Of a stretch of 64,000 nucleotides of DNA, positions 8,129 through 17,377 are shown one piece after another. The stretch comes from Hymenobacter metallilatus (GTDB lineage: Bacteria > Bacteroidota > Bacteroidia > Cytophagales > Hymenobacteraceae): contig NZ_RWIS01000012.1 in assembly GCF_003944705.1 (NCBI RefSeq), forward strand, positions 62,001-126,000, written 5' to 3'. A program made the translations under genes and the position numbers. The notes under the pieces were generated by a model that saw only the letters and a list, made by a program, of their open reading frames with translations, searched no databases and was not told the DNA's origin. Position 1 is the stretch's first letter. Each line of letters begins with the position of its first letter.

Positions 8129-9118
8129 TTAGTAGTACAACCCGTGCGCTACAAAACCACGCCGCGGATTCCATTCCAGGGCGGGGGCGGGCAGGTGAAA
8201 GATGCTCGCCACGTAAAACACCCGTTTCAGCAGCTTGCTGCGGGTCGGGATGCGGCGCAGGTCCACATCGAAGCTGAGGTAGTACTGCCGGTAGGGGCGC
8301 AGGCCCAGGGCCGCGTTGGCGTCGACATCATTATACACCATCTGCTGAGCGCCGTAACCGACGGCTGGCTGCAGCCAGCGGGGCCAGCGCGAAGTAGCCG
8401 GCAGCCAGGCCCCCACGTCGGCGCAGAGCCAGTAGGTCTGCCCATTATAATCCTTCAGGTGCTTTTCGGCCAGGCTGCGGCCCAGCACGTTGGGGCGCAG
8501 GTCCGAATAGCGGGTAGTATGAAAGGAGTATTTGGGCATGAGGCGGACCTCGCCCCAGGCCAGCTGCTGCCCGATTAAACCGGCCGAGCCCAGGAAGTTC
8601 GCGGCCAGATCGGTGGCCGAGGCTCCGTACTGCGGGTCGCGGCCGTCGAGCAATTCAATGGGGCTTTGCAGCAGAAAGCCCACGAAGCCTCCGTACCAGA
8701 TAGCGCGACGGTCGGGCACACCGGCCCAGCGCAGCATGTCCACGGCACCCCGGCTTTCGTGAAACGCGCCCCAGAAGTGGCCCGCTTTATCCATCTGCTT
8801 CCACTCATGCGAGTCATCGAACCAGTGAAACCGGCTCCGCTCCCCCGTGTACCAGCCCTGGCTGAGTAAATACATTGTGGCCGAGTACGATACCGCCAGT
8901 CCACCGGCCAGCACCGGCAGTCGGTGGGAGAGGGAGTTGGATCCGGAGCGGACAGTATCGGAAGGGAAGCCAATGCCGGCAGGGGCTGTATTAGCGGCTG
9001 CTCGGGCCACTGTTGGCGGTTGTCCCTGCCCTGGCCGGGGCGGCAACCAGCAGGCTAGCAGCAACCCCAGCCAGATGGGAAGCCGCCACGCGAATAAAGA
9101 GAAGCCCGACGACTGCAT
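8129..9118 (-). CDS. DUF2279 family predicted periplasmic protein
   Basis: The 329-residue protein has a signal peptide (LPIWLGLLLACWLPP) followed by a Pro/Ala-rich stretch. The core matches the DUF2279 pattern: a hydrophobic strand, then GWYTG..SRFHWFDDSHEWKQMDKAGH and the small-residue segment DLAANFLGSAG, and a conserved YSDLRPNVLGRSL..EKHLKDYNGQTYWL. Members are conserved in Bacteroidota, but their role is not known to me. The gene stands alone between the Smr gene and the amylase gene, which is divergent from it. Confidence 0.8.
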   Translation of the reverse strand: MQSSGFSLFAWRLPIWLGLLLACWLPPRPGQGQPPTVARAAANTAPAGIGFPSDTVRSGSNSLSHRLPVLAGGLAVSYSATMYLLSQGWYTGERSRFHWFDDSHEWKQMDKAGHFWGAFHESRGAVDMLRWAGVPDRRAIWYGGFVGFLLQSPIELLDGRDPQYGASATDLAANFLGSAGLIGQQLAWGEVRLMPKYSFHTTRYSDLRPNVLGRSLAEKHLKDYNGQTYWLCADVGAWLPATSRWPRWLQPAVGYGAQQMVYNDVDANAALGLRPYRQYYLSFDVDLRRIPTRSKLLKRVFYVASIFHLPAPALEWNPRRGFVAHGLYY

Positions 9119-9179
9119 GACAAGAGAAACTAACTGGAATTAAAAAGGGCTTAAATCTACAAGAAAAGCCGCTGTTGAC

Positions 9180-9211
9180 TTGCCGGTACGTGAGTACTTA
9201 CCGTATCTTTA
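9180..9211 (+). promoter_or_regulatory. Putative amylase promoter with embedded palindrome
   Basis: A TTG (9180-9182) and a TATCTTTA (9204-9211) are 21 bp apart, close to the Bacteroidota -33 TTG / -7 TAnnTTTG arrangement. Between them lies GTGAGTACTTAC (9190-9201), one mismatch from the palindrome GTAAGTACTTAC. Near-copies occur at 13301-13312 and 63765-63776. A regulator bound here would sit between the two promoter elements. Confidence 0.4.
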
Positions 9212-9310
9212 ATGCCCCCTTGCATCTATAGTGCGAGTTTTATTCTCGATATGATCAATAGGGAACCAAAGTTGCTCATCCATTTTTCAAATTCCCAACT
9301 CCTTTTTTTC

Positions 9311-12136
9311 ATGAAAGCACTTCGACTTTTATTGAGTCTGGTGGCAATGCTGGCCGCAACGCCGGTTTTGCGGGCGCAGGTGGTGACCACGCAGCCCACC
9401 TTCTTCCGCGACACCGACGCGGTAACCATTACCTTTGACGCCACCCAGGGCAATGCAGCACTAGCCAACTTCAGCGGCGACGTATATGCCCACACCGGCG
9501 TCATCACCAATCTGAGCACCAGCCCCTCCGATTGGAAGCACGTGAAGTTCACCAACTTCAACGCCCCCGACCCCTCGGTGAAGCTCACTCGTAGCGCCAC
9601 TAATCCCAACGTGTATACACTGGCCATTACGCCCAGTGTACGGCAGTGGTACAATGTACCCGCCGGCGAAACTATTCAGCGGATTGCCATCCTGTTCCGC
9701 AACGGGGCTGGTACTATTGTAGGCCGCACGGCCGCCGGCGGCGACATCTTTATTGATGTAGCTCAGGGTGCTCTCACCGCCCGTATCACCTCGCCTTCCG
9801 TAACCGGGGCGCAGTTTGTAGCCACTGGTACGCAAGTAAGCCTTACGGGGGAAGCCTCGGCTTCGGCTGACCTGAAATTTGCCCTTAACGGTACCACTCT
9901 GGCCCAGCAGACGGGCACTTCGCTCAGCACAACGGCTACCATTTCGCAGACGGGCCGCAACGTGGTGCGCTTTTCGGCTACCAACGCTGGTGTTACCGCC
10001 ACCGATTCCATTGTATACGTAGTGCGGCCCGCAGTAACGGTAGCTGCTCTGCCGGCTGGTGCCAAGGATGGCGTAACTTACCTGAACGGCGGTACCTCGG
10101 TACTTCTGAACCTCACGGCCCCCGGCAAGCAGTTCGTGTATGCCATTGGCGAGTTCAACAACTGGCAGCCCGACAATGCCGCCTATCTGAATAAAACCCC
10201 CGACGGCAATAACTGGTGGGTGCAGATTAACGGCCTCACCCCCGGCCGCGAATACGCCTACCAGTACCTGGTGGATGGCAGCCTGCGCGTAGCTGATCCG
10301 TACGCGGAAAAGGTGCTGGACCCCAACAACGACTCTTTCATTCCGGCCGTTACGTACCCCAACCTGAAGGCCTACCCGACCGGCAAAACCACCGGTATTG
10401 TATCGGTGCTGCAAACCAACCAGAGCACTTACGCCTGGCAGGTAACCAACTTCCAGAAGCCCAAGCGCACCGACCTGGTTATCTACGAGCTGCACCTGCG
10501 CGACTTTATTGCCCGTCACGACTACCAGACCCTGCGCGATACGCTGGGCTACCTCCAGCGCCTGGGTGTGAACTGCATTGAGCTGATGCCCGTGAATGAG
10601 TTTGAGGGCAATGAAAGCTGGGGCTACAACCCGTCCTTCCACTTTGCTCCCGACAAGTACTACGGACCCAAAGACGAGTTCAAGCGTTTTATTGATGCCG
10701 CGCACCGCCGTGGTATGGCCGTGGTACTGGACGTGGTGCTCAACCATGCCTTTGGTCAGAACCCCATGGTGCAGATGTACTTCGATGCAGCTACCGGCAA
10801 GCCTACGGCCAACTCGCCCTGGTTTAATGCCGATGCCACCCACCCCTTCAATGTGGGCTACGACTTCAACCACGAAAGCCCCTTCACGCGCTATTATTCC
10901 AAGCGCGTTATGGAGCACTGGCTGCGCGAGTATCACGTAGATGGCTACCGCTTCGACCTGAGCAAAGGCTTCACTCAGCGCAACACGCCTACCGACGTAG
11001 GTGCCTGGGGGCAGTTTGACCAGTCGCGCATCAACATCTGGCAGGACTACTACAATACCATGATTGCCGTTGACCCCACCATGTATCCCATTCTGGAGCA
11101 CTTTGCCGATAACTCGGAGGAAATTGCGCTGTCGAATATGGGCATGATGTTGTGGGGCAACATGAACCACAGCTACAACGAGGCCACCATGGGCTATCTG
11201 GCCAATTCCAACTTCAGCGGTGGCTATTATGGCGCCCGGGGCTGGCAGCAGCCCAACCTGGTTACTTACATGGAAAGCCACGATGAGGAGCGCCTGATGT
11301 TCAAAAACCTGCAGTACGGCAATATGTCGGGTTCGTACTCGGTGAAAAATCTGAACACGGCACTGGCCCGGCAGGAGCTAACCGCTGCCTTCTTCTTCAC
11401 CGTGCCCGGCCCTAAAATGGTATGGCAGTTTGGGGAGCTGGGCTACGACATCAGCATCGACCAGAACGGCCGTGTAGGCAACAAGCCTATTTTGTGGAAC
11501 TACCAGACAGTGCCTGGCCGCGCCAAGCTCTACAACACCTACCGCTACCTGATTGCGCTTAAGAAAGTGGATCCGGTGTTTGAAAATCCCACTACGTATA
11601 CCCAGAGCCTGACCGGAGCTGGTAAAACCATTCACCTGAGCAATGCTACTCAGAACGTAACCGTAGTAGGTAACTTCGACGTGACGAGCACCAGTGTAAA
11701 CCCCGAGTTTCAGCGCACCGGCAAATGGTACAACTACCTCACCGGCGACTCCATTACGGTAACCAGCACCACGGCTCCGCTCACGCTGCAGCCGGGCGAA
11801 TACGCGGTATACACCACTACCCGCCTGAAAAAGGACCAGCTGGTATTAGGGACCCGTCAGCAGCAGGCTGCCGCGGCCGTATTGCAGCTGGCTGCCTGGC
11901 CTAATCCTGCCGGTACCACGGCCCAGCTTAGCTACCAGCTGCCCCAGGCGGCTACCGTACAGGTATCCATTCTGAATCTGCTGGGAGCTACTGTGAAAAC
12001 CCTGCCCGCCGTGCGGCAGGCAGCCGGTGCCAAAGCGCTGGAGTTGCCGCTCGATAATCTGAGCAATGGAGTGTACATGGTACGCCTGAACACCGGCCAG
12101 CAGCAGCAAACTATCCGGTTAGTGGTTCAACACTAG
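9311..12136 (+). CDS. T9SS-secreted GH13 alpha-amylase family protein
   Basis: An upstream in-frame ATG exists at 9212, but the ATG at 9311 gives a normal signal peptide (MKALRLLLSLVAML...RAQ), so it was chosen; the product is 941 residues. An N-terminal beta region is followed by an E-set/CBM48-like domain (about 250-345, VYAIGEFNNWQPD). The GH13 barrel has the conserved DVVLNH, the nucleophile Asp in DGYRFDLS (about 543), the acid/base Glu in PILEHFADN (about 595) and the transition-state Asp in MESHDEER (about 657). The last 80 residues (AAWPNP...NGVYMVRL) are a type A T9SS sorting domain. It probably degrades starch or maltodextrin at the cell surface and feeds the SusCDE system downstream. 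Confidence 0.95.
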   Translation: MKALRLLLSLVAMLAATPVLRAQVVTTQPTFFRDTDAVTITFDATQGNAALANFSGDVYAHTGVITNLSTSPSDWKHVKFTNFNAPDPSVKLTRSATNPNVYTLAITPSVRQWYNVPAGETIQRIAILFRNGAGTIVGRTAAGGDIFIDVAQGALTARITSPSVTGAQFVATGTQVSLTGEASASADLKFALNGTTLAQQTGTSLSTTATISQTGRNVVRFSATNAGVTATDSIVYVVRPAVTVAALPAGAKDGVTYLNGGTSVLLNLTAPGKQFVYAIGEFNNWQPDNAAYLNKTPDGNNWWVQINGLTPGREYAYQYLVDGSLRVADPYAEKVLDPNNDSFIPAVTYPNLKAYPTGKTTGIVSVLQTNQSTYAWQVTNFQKPKRTDLVIYELHLRDFIARHDYQTLRDTLGYLQRLGVNCIELMPVNEFEGNESWGYNPSFHFAPDKYYGPKDEFKRFIDAAHRRGMAVVLDVVLNHAFGQNPMVQMYFDAATGKPTANSPWFNADATHPFNVGYDFNHESPFTRYYSKRVMEHWLREYHVDGYRFDLSKGFTQRNTPTDVGAWGQFDQSRINIWQDYYNTMIAVDPTMYPILEHFADNSEEIALSNMGMMLWGNMNHSYNEATMGYLANSNFSGGYYGARGWQQPNLVTYMESHDEERLMFKNLQYGNMSGSYSVKNLNTALARQELTAAFFFTVPGPKMVWQFGELGYDISIDQNGRVGNKPILWNYQTVPGRAKLYNTYRYLIALKKVDPVFENPTTYTQSLTGAGKTIHLSNATQNVTVVGNFDVTSTSVNPEFQRTGKWYNYLTGDSITVTSTTAPLTLQPGEYAVYTTTRLKKDQLVLGTRQQQAAAAVLQLAAWPNPAGTTAQLSYQLPQAATVQVSILNLLGATVKTLPAVRQAAGAKALELPLDNLSNGVYMVRLNTGQQQQTIRLVVQH

Positions 12137-12151
12137 CCGAAAGCTTTCCGG

Positions 12152-12233
12152 CCTAGTACCCGCAAGGGATACAACAAAAAACCCCGCAACAGCTGTTGCG
12201 GGGTTTTTTGTTGTATCCCTTGCGGGTACTAGG
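12152..12233. terminator. Perfect 82-bp palindrome acting as bidirectional terminator
   Basis: Positions 12152-12192 and 12193-12233 are exact reverse complements (41 bp each, no spacer). The centre contains AACCCCGCAACAGCTGTTGCGGGGTT flanked by A and T tracts, giving a stem with a U-tract for transcripts from both sides. It separates the convergent amylase and kinase genes and overlaps the stop codon of the kinase gene. Confidence 0.95.
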
Positions 12234-13077
12234 ACCCTTCGTGGTAGGAAACAAGGTCGTCGATGGGGGAGCGGATGATTTTGCCGACTTCCATGCCATT
12301 TTCGTGCGCCACCTGCGTGAGAGCATCCCGAAAATTATAGCCCACCGACCCAATGCAGTTGAACGTGTAGTTCTGGTAGTTGGGGTAGTGGGTTACCAGG
12401 TTGCGGAAGAAGGCCTGGAAGCTCTCTACCACCAGCTGGCGGCAGTAGCTGCTGTTGTTGTGGTCGTAGGCAAACTTGGCAAAACTGGCCAGGTACCGGT
12501 TGGGCAGGGGCTGGTTGTAGAGGCGGTCCAGCACGTCCTCCCGGGTACCGGCTTTATAATCGTCGCGCATGGCCTCCAGTAGTTCGGCGGGCATCTGCCC
12601 GCGCAGGTAGTCACGCAGGAGCATTTTGCCCAGATACGCGCCGCTACCCTCGTCGCCCAGAAAATAGGCCAGAGAATCTACGTTATGAATGATTTTCTCA
12701 CCATCGTAGAGGCAGGAGTTGGTACCCGTACCCAGTATAGCCGCAAAGCCAGCTGAGTGTCCTAGCAGGGCGCGGGCGGCGGCCAGCAAATCCTCCGTAA
12801 TTTCTACCCGTGTTGCATTGGGAAATACCTCCCGCATGGCGGCAGCAATTACCTCCGCCTTTTCTGGTCCCGAAACCCCGGCCCCGTAGAAGTATACGCC
12901 CTGCACATCAGCCCGTGGCAGGTCGTCGGGGAGGTTTTTGTCCATCGATGCCACAATACCGGGCGTATCAATGAAATACGGGTTGTAGCCTTCGGTATTG
13001 AAATACACGCGCTGCCCGGTATCGGTCAGTTGGCACCAGTTGGTTTTGGTGGAGCCGCCGTCGGCAATCAAAATCAT
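12229..13077 (-). CDS. BadF/BadG-family ATPase, probable N-acetylglucosamine or glucosamine kinase
   Basis: The start at 13077 places MILIADGGSTKTNW at the N-terminus, the phosphate-1 loop of the ASKHA ATPase fold, which is normally terminal; a Met 13 codons upstream was rejected. The 282-residue protein also has the second nucleotide-binding motif in GFAAILGTGTNSCLYDG and GDEGSGAYLGK, which are diagnostic of the BadF/GlcNAc-kinase group. It probably phosphorylates an amino sugar or hexose in the cytoplasm. Its place between the amylase gene and the susE-D-C genes suggests a sugar-kinase role in the locus. It converges on the amylase gene at the 82-bp palindrome. Confidence 0.85.
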   Translation of the reverse strand: MILIADGGSTKTNWCQLTDTGQRVYFNTEGYNPYFIDTPGIVASMDKNLPDDLPRADVQGVYFYGAGVSGPEKAEVIAAAMREVFPNATRVEITEDLLAAARALLGHSAGFAAILGTGTNSCLYDGEKIIHNVDSLAYFLGDEGSGAYLGKMLLRDYLRGQMPAELLEAMRDDYKAGTREDVLDRLYNQPLPNRYLASFAKFAYDHNNSSYCRQLVVESFQAFFRNLVTHYPNYQNYTFNCIGSVGYNFRDALTQVAHENGMEVGKIIRSPIDDLVSYHEGS

Positions 13078-13435
13078 ATCAAACAGAAAAAGATGAAGGA
13101 AAAAAACTGCTACCACCCGCCCCTAGAGCCAGTCGATGTGCAAGTTCGCACTTATGAAGAGCGAAACACGGAAAAGATTTTGGCACAAAAAAATGCGGCT
13201 GCTCATCAGAACACCGCTGAAAACATGCCTCAACCAACAAATTCCCGGTGAATTCAAGCGGATATTCGCTAAAATAGAATCATCCGCTGAACAGTTGTGA
13301 GTAAGTACTTAATAAGCTATTGGCCATAAACCACTTCCCTGCGTACATTCAGCAACAGCTTGGTGAAGGATGACAGCCACCTGATAAGTGGCCCGCAACC
13401 TCACCGGCCATTATTCATCTTAACTTTTTTACCGT
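13078..13435. promoter_or_regulatory. Divergent intergenic region with GTAAGTACTTAA palindrome
   Basis: This 358-bp gap holds the promoters of the kinase gene (left) and the T9SS protein gene (right). The clearest structure is GTAAGTACTTAA at 13301-13312, one mismatch from the palindrome also found in the amylase promoter. No perfect TAnnTTTG element and no small gene are evident. Confidence 0.4.
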
Positions 13436-14527
13436 ATGAAGAAACAGCTTACTCTCGCCGCATTTGCTTTGGCCGCTGCGGCCAGCCTGCCTGCCCAGGC
13501 ACAATTTACCGTCGACGGTACCGCATCGGCCACGGAAATCGGTACCGGTATCGGGAAATACCAGTTGGCATCTTCCTACACTGGCACCCATTCCGATGCG
13601 GACCGGGGCATTAAGGCACTGTACGTGGGCTACACAGCCACCACGCTCAATCTGATGCTGGTAGGCTCCGGCGAAGCGGCTACCTCCGGGCCTTACAAAG
13701 CGTTTGTAATGTACCTGAACGTGCCGGGCCGGACGGGCGTAGCCGCCGGCACCCAGCTACCTGGCAGTGGCGACGGTTTCTCGCCTCTCAAGCACAAGCC
13801 TACCATGGATATGGAAGTGGACTTTGGCCTGCGCGTATCCATCGGGCCTGGTGCCGGCGACGTATATTTCAGCCGGGCCAGCTACGTAGGCACTGCCCCC
13901 AACGATACGTACCTGGGGCAGGGCAGTAAGACGGGTGGCGTAGTTACGGCCGCTGCTTCCACTGATTTCTCGGGAGCCAAGCTCGCCTACAACAACACCC
14001 CCAGCCTGGCGGCCAACACTACCAATACCGGCTGGGAAGTGGAGATTCCGCTGTCGGTGCTTGGTACGCTTACTTCCCCGGTTACGGTAGGCTCCCGCGT
14101 CGATTTGTTTGCGGCCTATACCGACGGTGACGGGGTATTTACCTCCGACGTAATTCCTCCCATCAGTGGCCAAACCACTGCTTTGGGTGCCGACCCCAAC
14201 TTCCGCAACATTGCTGGTACGCAGGCCTTGGCTTACGTGGTAGGAACTGGTGTGCTGGCCAACCGGGAGGTAGCAGAGGCGCTGCGGTTTGCTGTATATC
14301 CCAACCCCAGCGCAGGCAATGCCCAGGTAACGTATCTGGTACCTTCGGGCCAGCAAAACGTGTCGCTGGAAGTATTCAACTCGCTGGGGCAGCGCGTGCA
14401 GAGCCTGGCACTCGGCCGCCGGAGCGGAGCACAAGTACAGCCTCTGCCTACCCTGAAAGCCGGTTCCTACTTCGTGAAGCTACAGGTAGGCGACCAGGTT
14501 ACGGCCGGACAGCTTGCTGTATACTAG
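13436..14527 (+). CDS. T9SS-sorted secreted protein of unknown function
   Basis: The 363-residue protein has a clear signal peptide (MKKQLTLAAFALAAAA...AQA) and a C-terminal type A sorting domain (FAVYPNPSAGNAQVTY ... KAGSYFVKLQVGDQ), so it should cross the outer membrane through the type IX system and be anchored on or released from the cell. The middle 250 residues are Gly/Thr-rich beta structure with no catalytic motif I know. Its position between the sugar kinase gene and susE suggests a glycan-binding or surface role in the starch locus; that is inference from context only. Confidence 0.8.
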   Translation: MKKQLTLAAFALAAAASLPAQAQFTVDGTASATEIGTGIGKYQLASSYTGTHSDADRGIKALYVGYTATTLNLMLVGSGEAATSGPYKAFVMYLNVPGRTGVAAGTQLPGSGDGFSPLKHKPTMDMEVDFGLRVSIGPGAGDVYFSRASYVGTAPNDTYLGQGSKTGGVVTAAASTDFSGAKLAYNNTPSLAANTTNTGWEVEIPLSVLGTLTSPVTVGSRVDLFAAYTDGDGVFTSDVIPPISGQTTALGADPNFRNIAGTQALAYVVGTGVLANREVAEALRFAVYPNPSAGNAQVTYLVPSGQQNVSLEVFNSLGQRVQSLALGRRSGAQVQPLPTLKAGSYFVKLQVGDQVTAGQLAVY

Positions 14528-14545
14528 CGCCCATATCTGGGGCAT

Positions 14546-14581
14546 AAAAAAGGGTCCGGCACTTGTGCCGGACCCTTTTTT
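14546..14581. terminator. Bidirectional terminator
   Basis: The stem AAAAAGGGTCCGGCAC / GTGCCGGACCCTTTTT has a two-base loop and a U-tract in both directions. It lies between the convergent T9SS protein gene and susE. Confidence 0.95.
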
Positions 14582-14597
14582 ATGAAGCTAGGTGCTG

Positions 14598-15674
14598 TTA
14601 CTTCACCGAGTAAGCGTAGTTACCGGGCTTGCTCAAATCAAGCGTTACAGTATAGGTGCCAGCCGTTGTGATGGGCAAGTTGTCTCCACCGTAATCCAGA
14701 ACACCGTCCGGAGCTACTTTGGGAGTAGCGCCATTGAAACCATCACCGAAGTTGATGGTCCAGTCACTGTTAGCACGGAATTTAATTTCACCAACCGTCA
14801 GGGCTACCCGGGCGCTCCATACGCCGGTAGTAGCATCGTAGGTAAGCGGAGTATCCGAATTCCAGCCATTGGGCGTAGCCGAGCCAATAACACCCCAGGT
14901 AGTTTTCGTAGCTGACCAGGTGAGGGCACCTACATCCGCCTTGAGCAGGTAATAGCCAGTAGTTGGCACCGTAAGGTTGCCGGCGCCTCCATCGGTGGAA
15001 AGCTTGCCACCGTTGCCATTGCCGTAGTTAGTGCCACTCCAGGCTGGTACAGAAGTGAATTTGAATTCGGGCGAGGCTGCTCCGAAGTTCACGTACCCTT
15101 CGTACAGTTGGTTGTTGTTGCTGTTGAAAGCGCCTACCGTGGGAGCAGTAGCAGGGTTCCAGCCCTGATGGTTACCCGGCACGTAGAGCGAAGGATAGTT
15201 GATGACAACCTTGTACGGCGTAACCTTCATGTTGATTGGAGCCGAGAAAGGAGCATTCACCTTCGAGCTCAGCACCGTTTTCACGCGCACAACCACGTCG
15301 CTGCTGGTGCCGGTAGTAGGCAGACCCAGTTGCAGCAGCAGTGCGTTGAGCTCAGCGCCGGTAAAGGTTTTGCTGGTAGCAGTTCCTACGTTTACTTCCT
15401 GCATTTTCGAACTGGTAAAATTGCCAGCTTTTGTATCGAACTGCAGTACGTAGGAGGGAGCAGATGCGTACCCGTAGGAAGCAGGTGCCCAGCTAATGGT
15501 GGTAACGTTGGAAGCGGCGTTGGCATCGTTCAGCATCAGTGTGCTGGCCGTAGTAGCAACCGTAGTGGTACCGCTTTGCTGCAGCGTAACCTGGTCACCC
15601 TCCTTTTCGCAGGAAGTGAGCAGTACGGCAGTAGTCAGGCAAAGCCCGGAAACGCGAGTAAGCCAGTGTGACAT
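14598..15674 (-). CDS. susE: SusE/SusF-like outer-membrane starch-binding lipoprotein
   Basis: The 358-residue product has a lipoprotein signal (LCLTTAVLLTSC, Cys about residue 22). Residues about 45-130 match a SusE N-terminal domain (SWAPASYGYASAPSYVLQFD...FTGAELNALLLQLGL). The C-terminal half has repeated modules with HQGWNPATAPTVG and NGWNSDTPLTYD, the starch-binding pattern of SusE/SusF in which Trp residues stack on glucose. It should sit on the outer surface and help capture maltooligosaccharides. It is the last gene of the susC-susD-susE unit, 90 bp after susD. Confidence 0.88.
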   Translation of the reverse strand: MSHWLTRVSGLCLTTAVLLTSCEKEGDQVTLQQSGTTTVATTASTLMLNDANAASNVTTISWAPASYGYASAPSYVLQFDTKAGNFTSSKMQEVNVGTATSKTFTGAELNALLLQLGLPTTGTSSDVVVRVKTVLSSKVNAPFSAPINMKVTPYKVVINYPSLYVPGNHQGWNPATAPTVGAFNSNNNQLYEGYVNFGAASPEFKFTSVPAWSGTNYGNGNGGKLSTDGGAGNLTVPTTGYYLLKADVGALTWSATKTTWGVIGSATPNGWNSDTPLTYDATTGVWSARVALTVGEIKFRANSDWTINFGDGFNGATPKVAPDGVLDYGGDNLPITTAGTYTVTLDLSKPGNYAYSVK

Positions 15675-15764
15675 ATTGGGAATGTAATGAGGTGGGGTTG
15701 ATGGGATTCTGCGAAACTGAACCGGAAACCAAGGATGCTGGGTTCCGGTTCAGTTTTCAGCAGA

Positions 15765-17366
15765 TTAATAACCAGCGTTTTGCTGCAGGTTGGGATTAGC
15801 CGTCAAATCCGTAGTCGGAATGGGGAAGAGAGCCCGCGTAGCCGGTACATCGGCACCTACACGCACCCCGCCTTTGAAAGGCCAGTTGTAGCCCGTGGTG
15901 TATTTACCAAAGCGGATCAGGTCGGTCCGGCGGTGGCCTTCCCAGTACAGCTCACGGCCCCGCTCGTCCAGAATCAGGTTCAGATTCAGGTCGGCGGCAG
16001 TAATGTTGCCTGAGGTGTTGCCGTAGGCCCGCTGACGCAGCGCATTAATGTAGCCCAGGGCCGTGGTAGTGCTACCACCAGTGCCCCCGCGTACTACTGC
16101 TTCAGCGTACATCAGCTGCACGTCGGCCAGGCGGAACATGGGGAAGTCGGTGTCCGGGAACGTAGGGTTGGAACCCGGCGCGTTCGTAGAGGACACGTTC
16201 TTGAACTTGGTAATAGCGTAACCGTCAGTAAAGGTGGGCAGGTCGTTGATTTCCAACGTCTGACCAGCCGTGTAGAACATGGCACGCTTGTCGGGGCTGG
16301 TGCCCGTAGCAGCGTTGGGGAATAGGTTCACCAGGTTTTTCTTGGTACGGGTACCACCCCAGCCGCCGTCGATACCGAAATCGGTAGCCGACATAGAGCC
16401 GCCTACTGCCGCGTGGATGATGAACGTCATGCCCCCATAAGATTTGGTATGCACACCATCAAAACGCACCGGGAAAATGATTTCCGAAGCAGCTACGGAG
16501 CTGTTATCCGCTTTGAACAGGTTGGCGTAGTTCGGCGTGAGCGTGTAGCCGGCGTTCAGAACTTTGTTGGCGTAGGTAATGGCGTCGGTGTTGTGGTTCG
16601 AACCATTGTATACGTTGGAGTTCAGGTAGAGCTTGGTGAGCAGGGTCCAGGCAGCAGCCTGGTCGGCCCGGCCAAACTCATTGGTGCGGGGCGCGGCCAG
16701 GTCTCCTTCAATGGCTTTCAGCTCGCTCTCGATGTAGTTGAACAGGGCGGCACGCTCAATACGCTGCGGTTTGTCTTTGCCCACCGTGAATGTTTCCGTG
16801 GCAAAAGGTACGTTGCCGAACATGTCCAGCGCGTGGTAATAGCTCAGGGCGCGCAGGAACCGAGCTTCAGCACGGTACTGCTTTACATTGGTTTGCTCGG
16901 CGCTGCTGTAGCCATAGTCGCCTAGTTTGGCATCCGTAGTCTGACGCACAAACTCGTTGCAGAGCGAAATCTGGTAAAAGATCCGGTCGTACATGGCCCG
17001 CACAAACTCGTTGTTGGCGTTCCAGGTCAGCTTGTTATAGTCGGGCAGGTTACCATCGGCCCAGCCCAGAATAGCTTCGTCGGTGGTAATCTCCTGCGCC
17101 ATCCAGTACTGACGGATGTAGTTGGAGAAACCCTCGTCGATACCGGAAATATCCGGCTGGCCAGCCGGACCCGTCTGGCCGCTAACGGCCAGGGTGGCGT
17201 ACAAACGGGCCAGCACTTCTTTCACGCGGGCCGGATCCTTGTACACGTTGTCTGTTGTCAACTCGTAGGAAGGCGTTTGATCCAGGTCCTTAATGCACGA
17301 GCTGAACGGGAGCAGGCTAACCGCAAACAGGGCAGTAGCCAGGGTGCGAGTGAATTTGTTTTTCAT
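15765..17366 (-). CDS. susD: SusD/RagB-family glycan-binding lipoprotein
   Basis: The 533-residue protein begins with a lipoprotein signal (LFAVSLLPFSSC, Cys at 25) followed by IKDLDQTPSYELTTDNVYKDP, the usual SusD opening. Tetratricopeptide-like helices follow (EARFLRALSYYHALDMFGNVPF is a strongly conserved SusD segment), and the C-terminus has LADVQLMYAEAVVRGG, INALRQRAYG and LDERGRELYWEGHRRTDLIRFGKY, all diagnostic of RagB/SusD. It binds oligosaccharide outside the cell and forms the lid over SusC. The start lies 11 bp after the susC stop, which suggests coupled translation. Its size is normal for the family. Confidence 0.96.
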   Translation of the reverse strand: MKNKFTRTLATALFAVSLLPFSSCIKDLDQTPSYELTTDNVYKDPARVKEVLARLYATLAVSGQTGPAGQPDISGIDEGFSNYIRQYWMAQEITTDEAILGWADGNLPDYNKLTWNANNEFVRAMYDRIFYQISLCNEFVRQTTDAKLGDYGYSSAEQTNVKQYRAEARFLRALSYYHALDMFGNVPFATETFTVGKDKPQRIERAALFNYIESELKAIEGDLAAPRTNEFGRADQAAAWTLLTKLYLNSNVYNGSNHNTDAITYANKVLNAGYTLTPNYANLFKADNSSVAASEIIFPVRFDGVHTKSYGGMTFIIHAAVGGSMSATDFGIDGGWGGTRTKKNLVNLFPNAATGTSPDKRAMFYTAGQTLEINDLPTFTDGYAITKFKNVSSTNAPGSNPTFPDTDFPMFRLADVQLMYAEAVVRGGTGGSTTTALGYINALRQRAYGNTSGNITAADLNLNLILDERGRELYWEGHRRTDLIRFGKYTTGYNWPFKGGVRVGADVPATRALFPIPTTDLTANPNLQQNAGY

Positions 17367-17377
17367 GGGGTGGGATG

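Noticed and set aside
9461..11281. 606-codon open frame antisense to the amylase gene
   Set aside because: Shadow of the GH13 gene; no signal, domain or start context.
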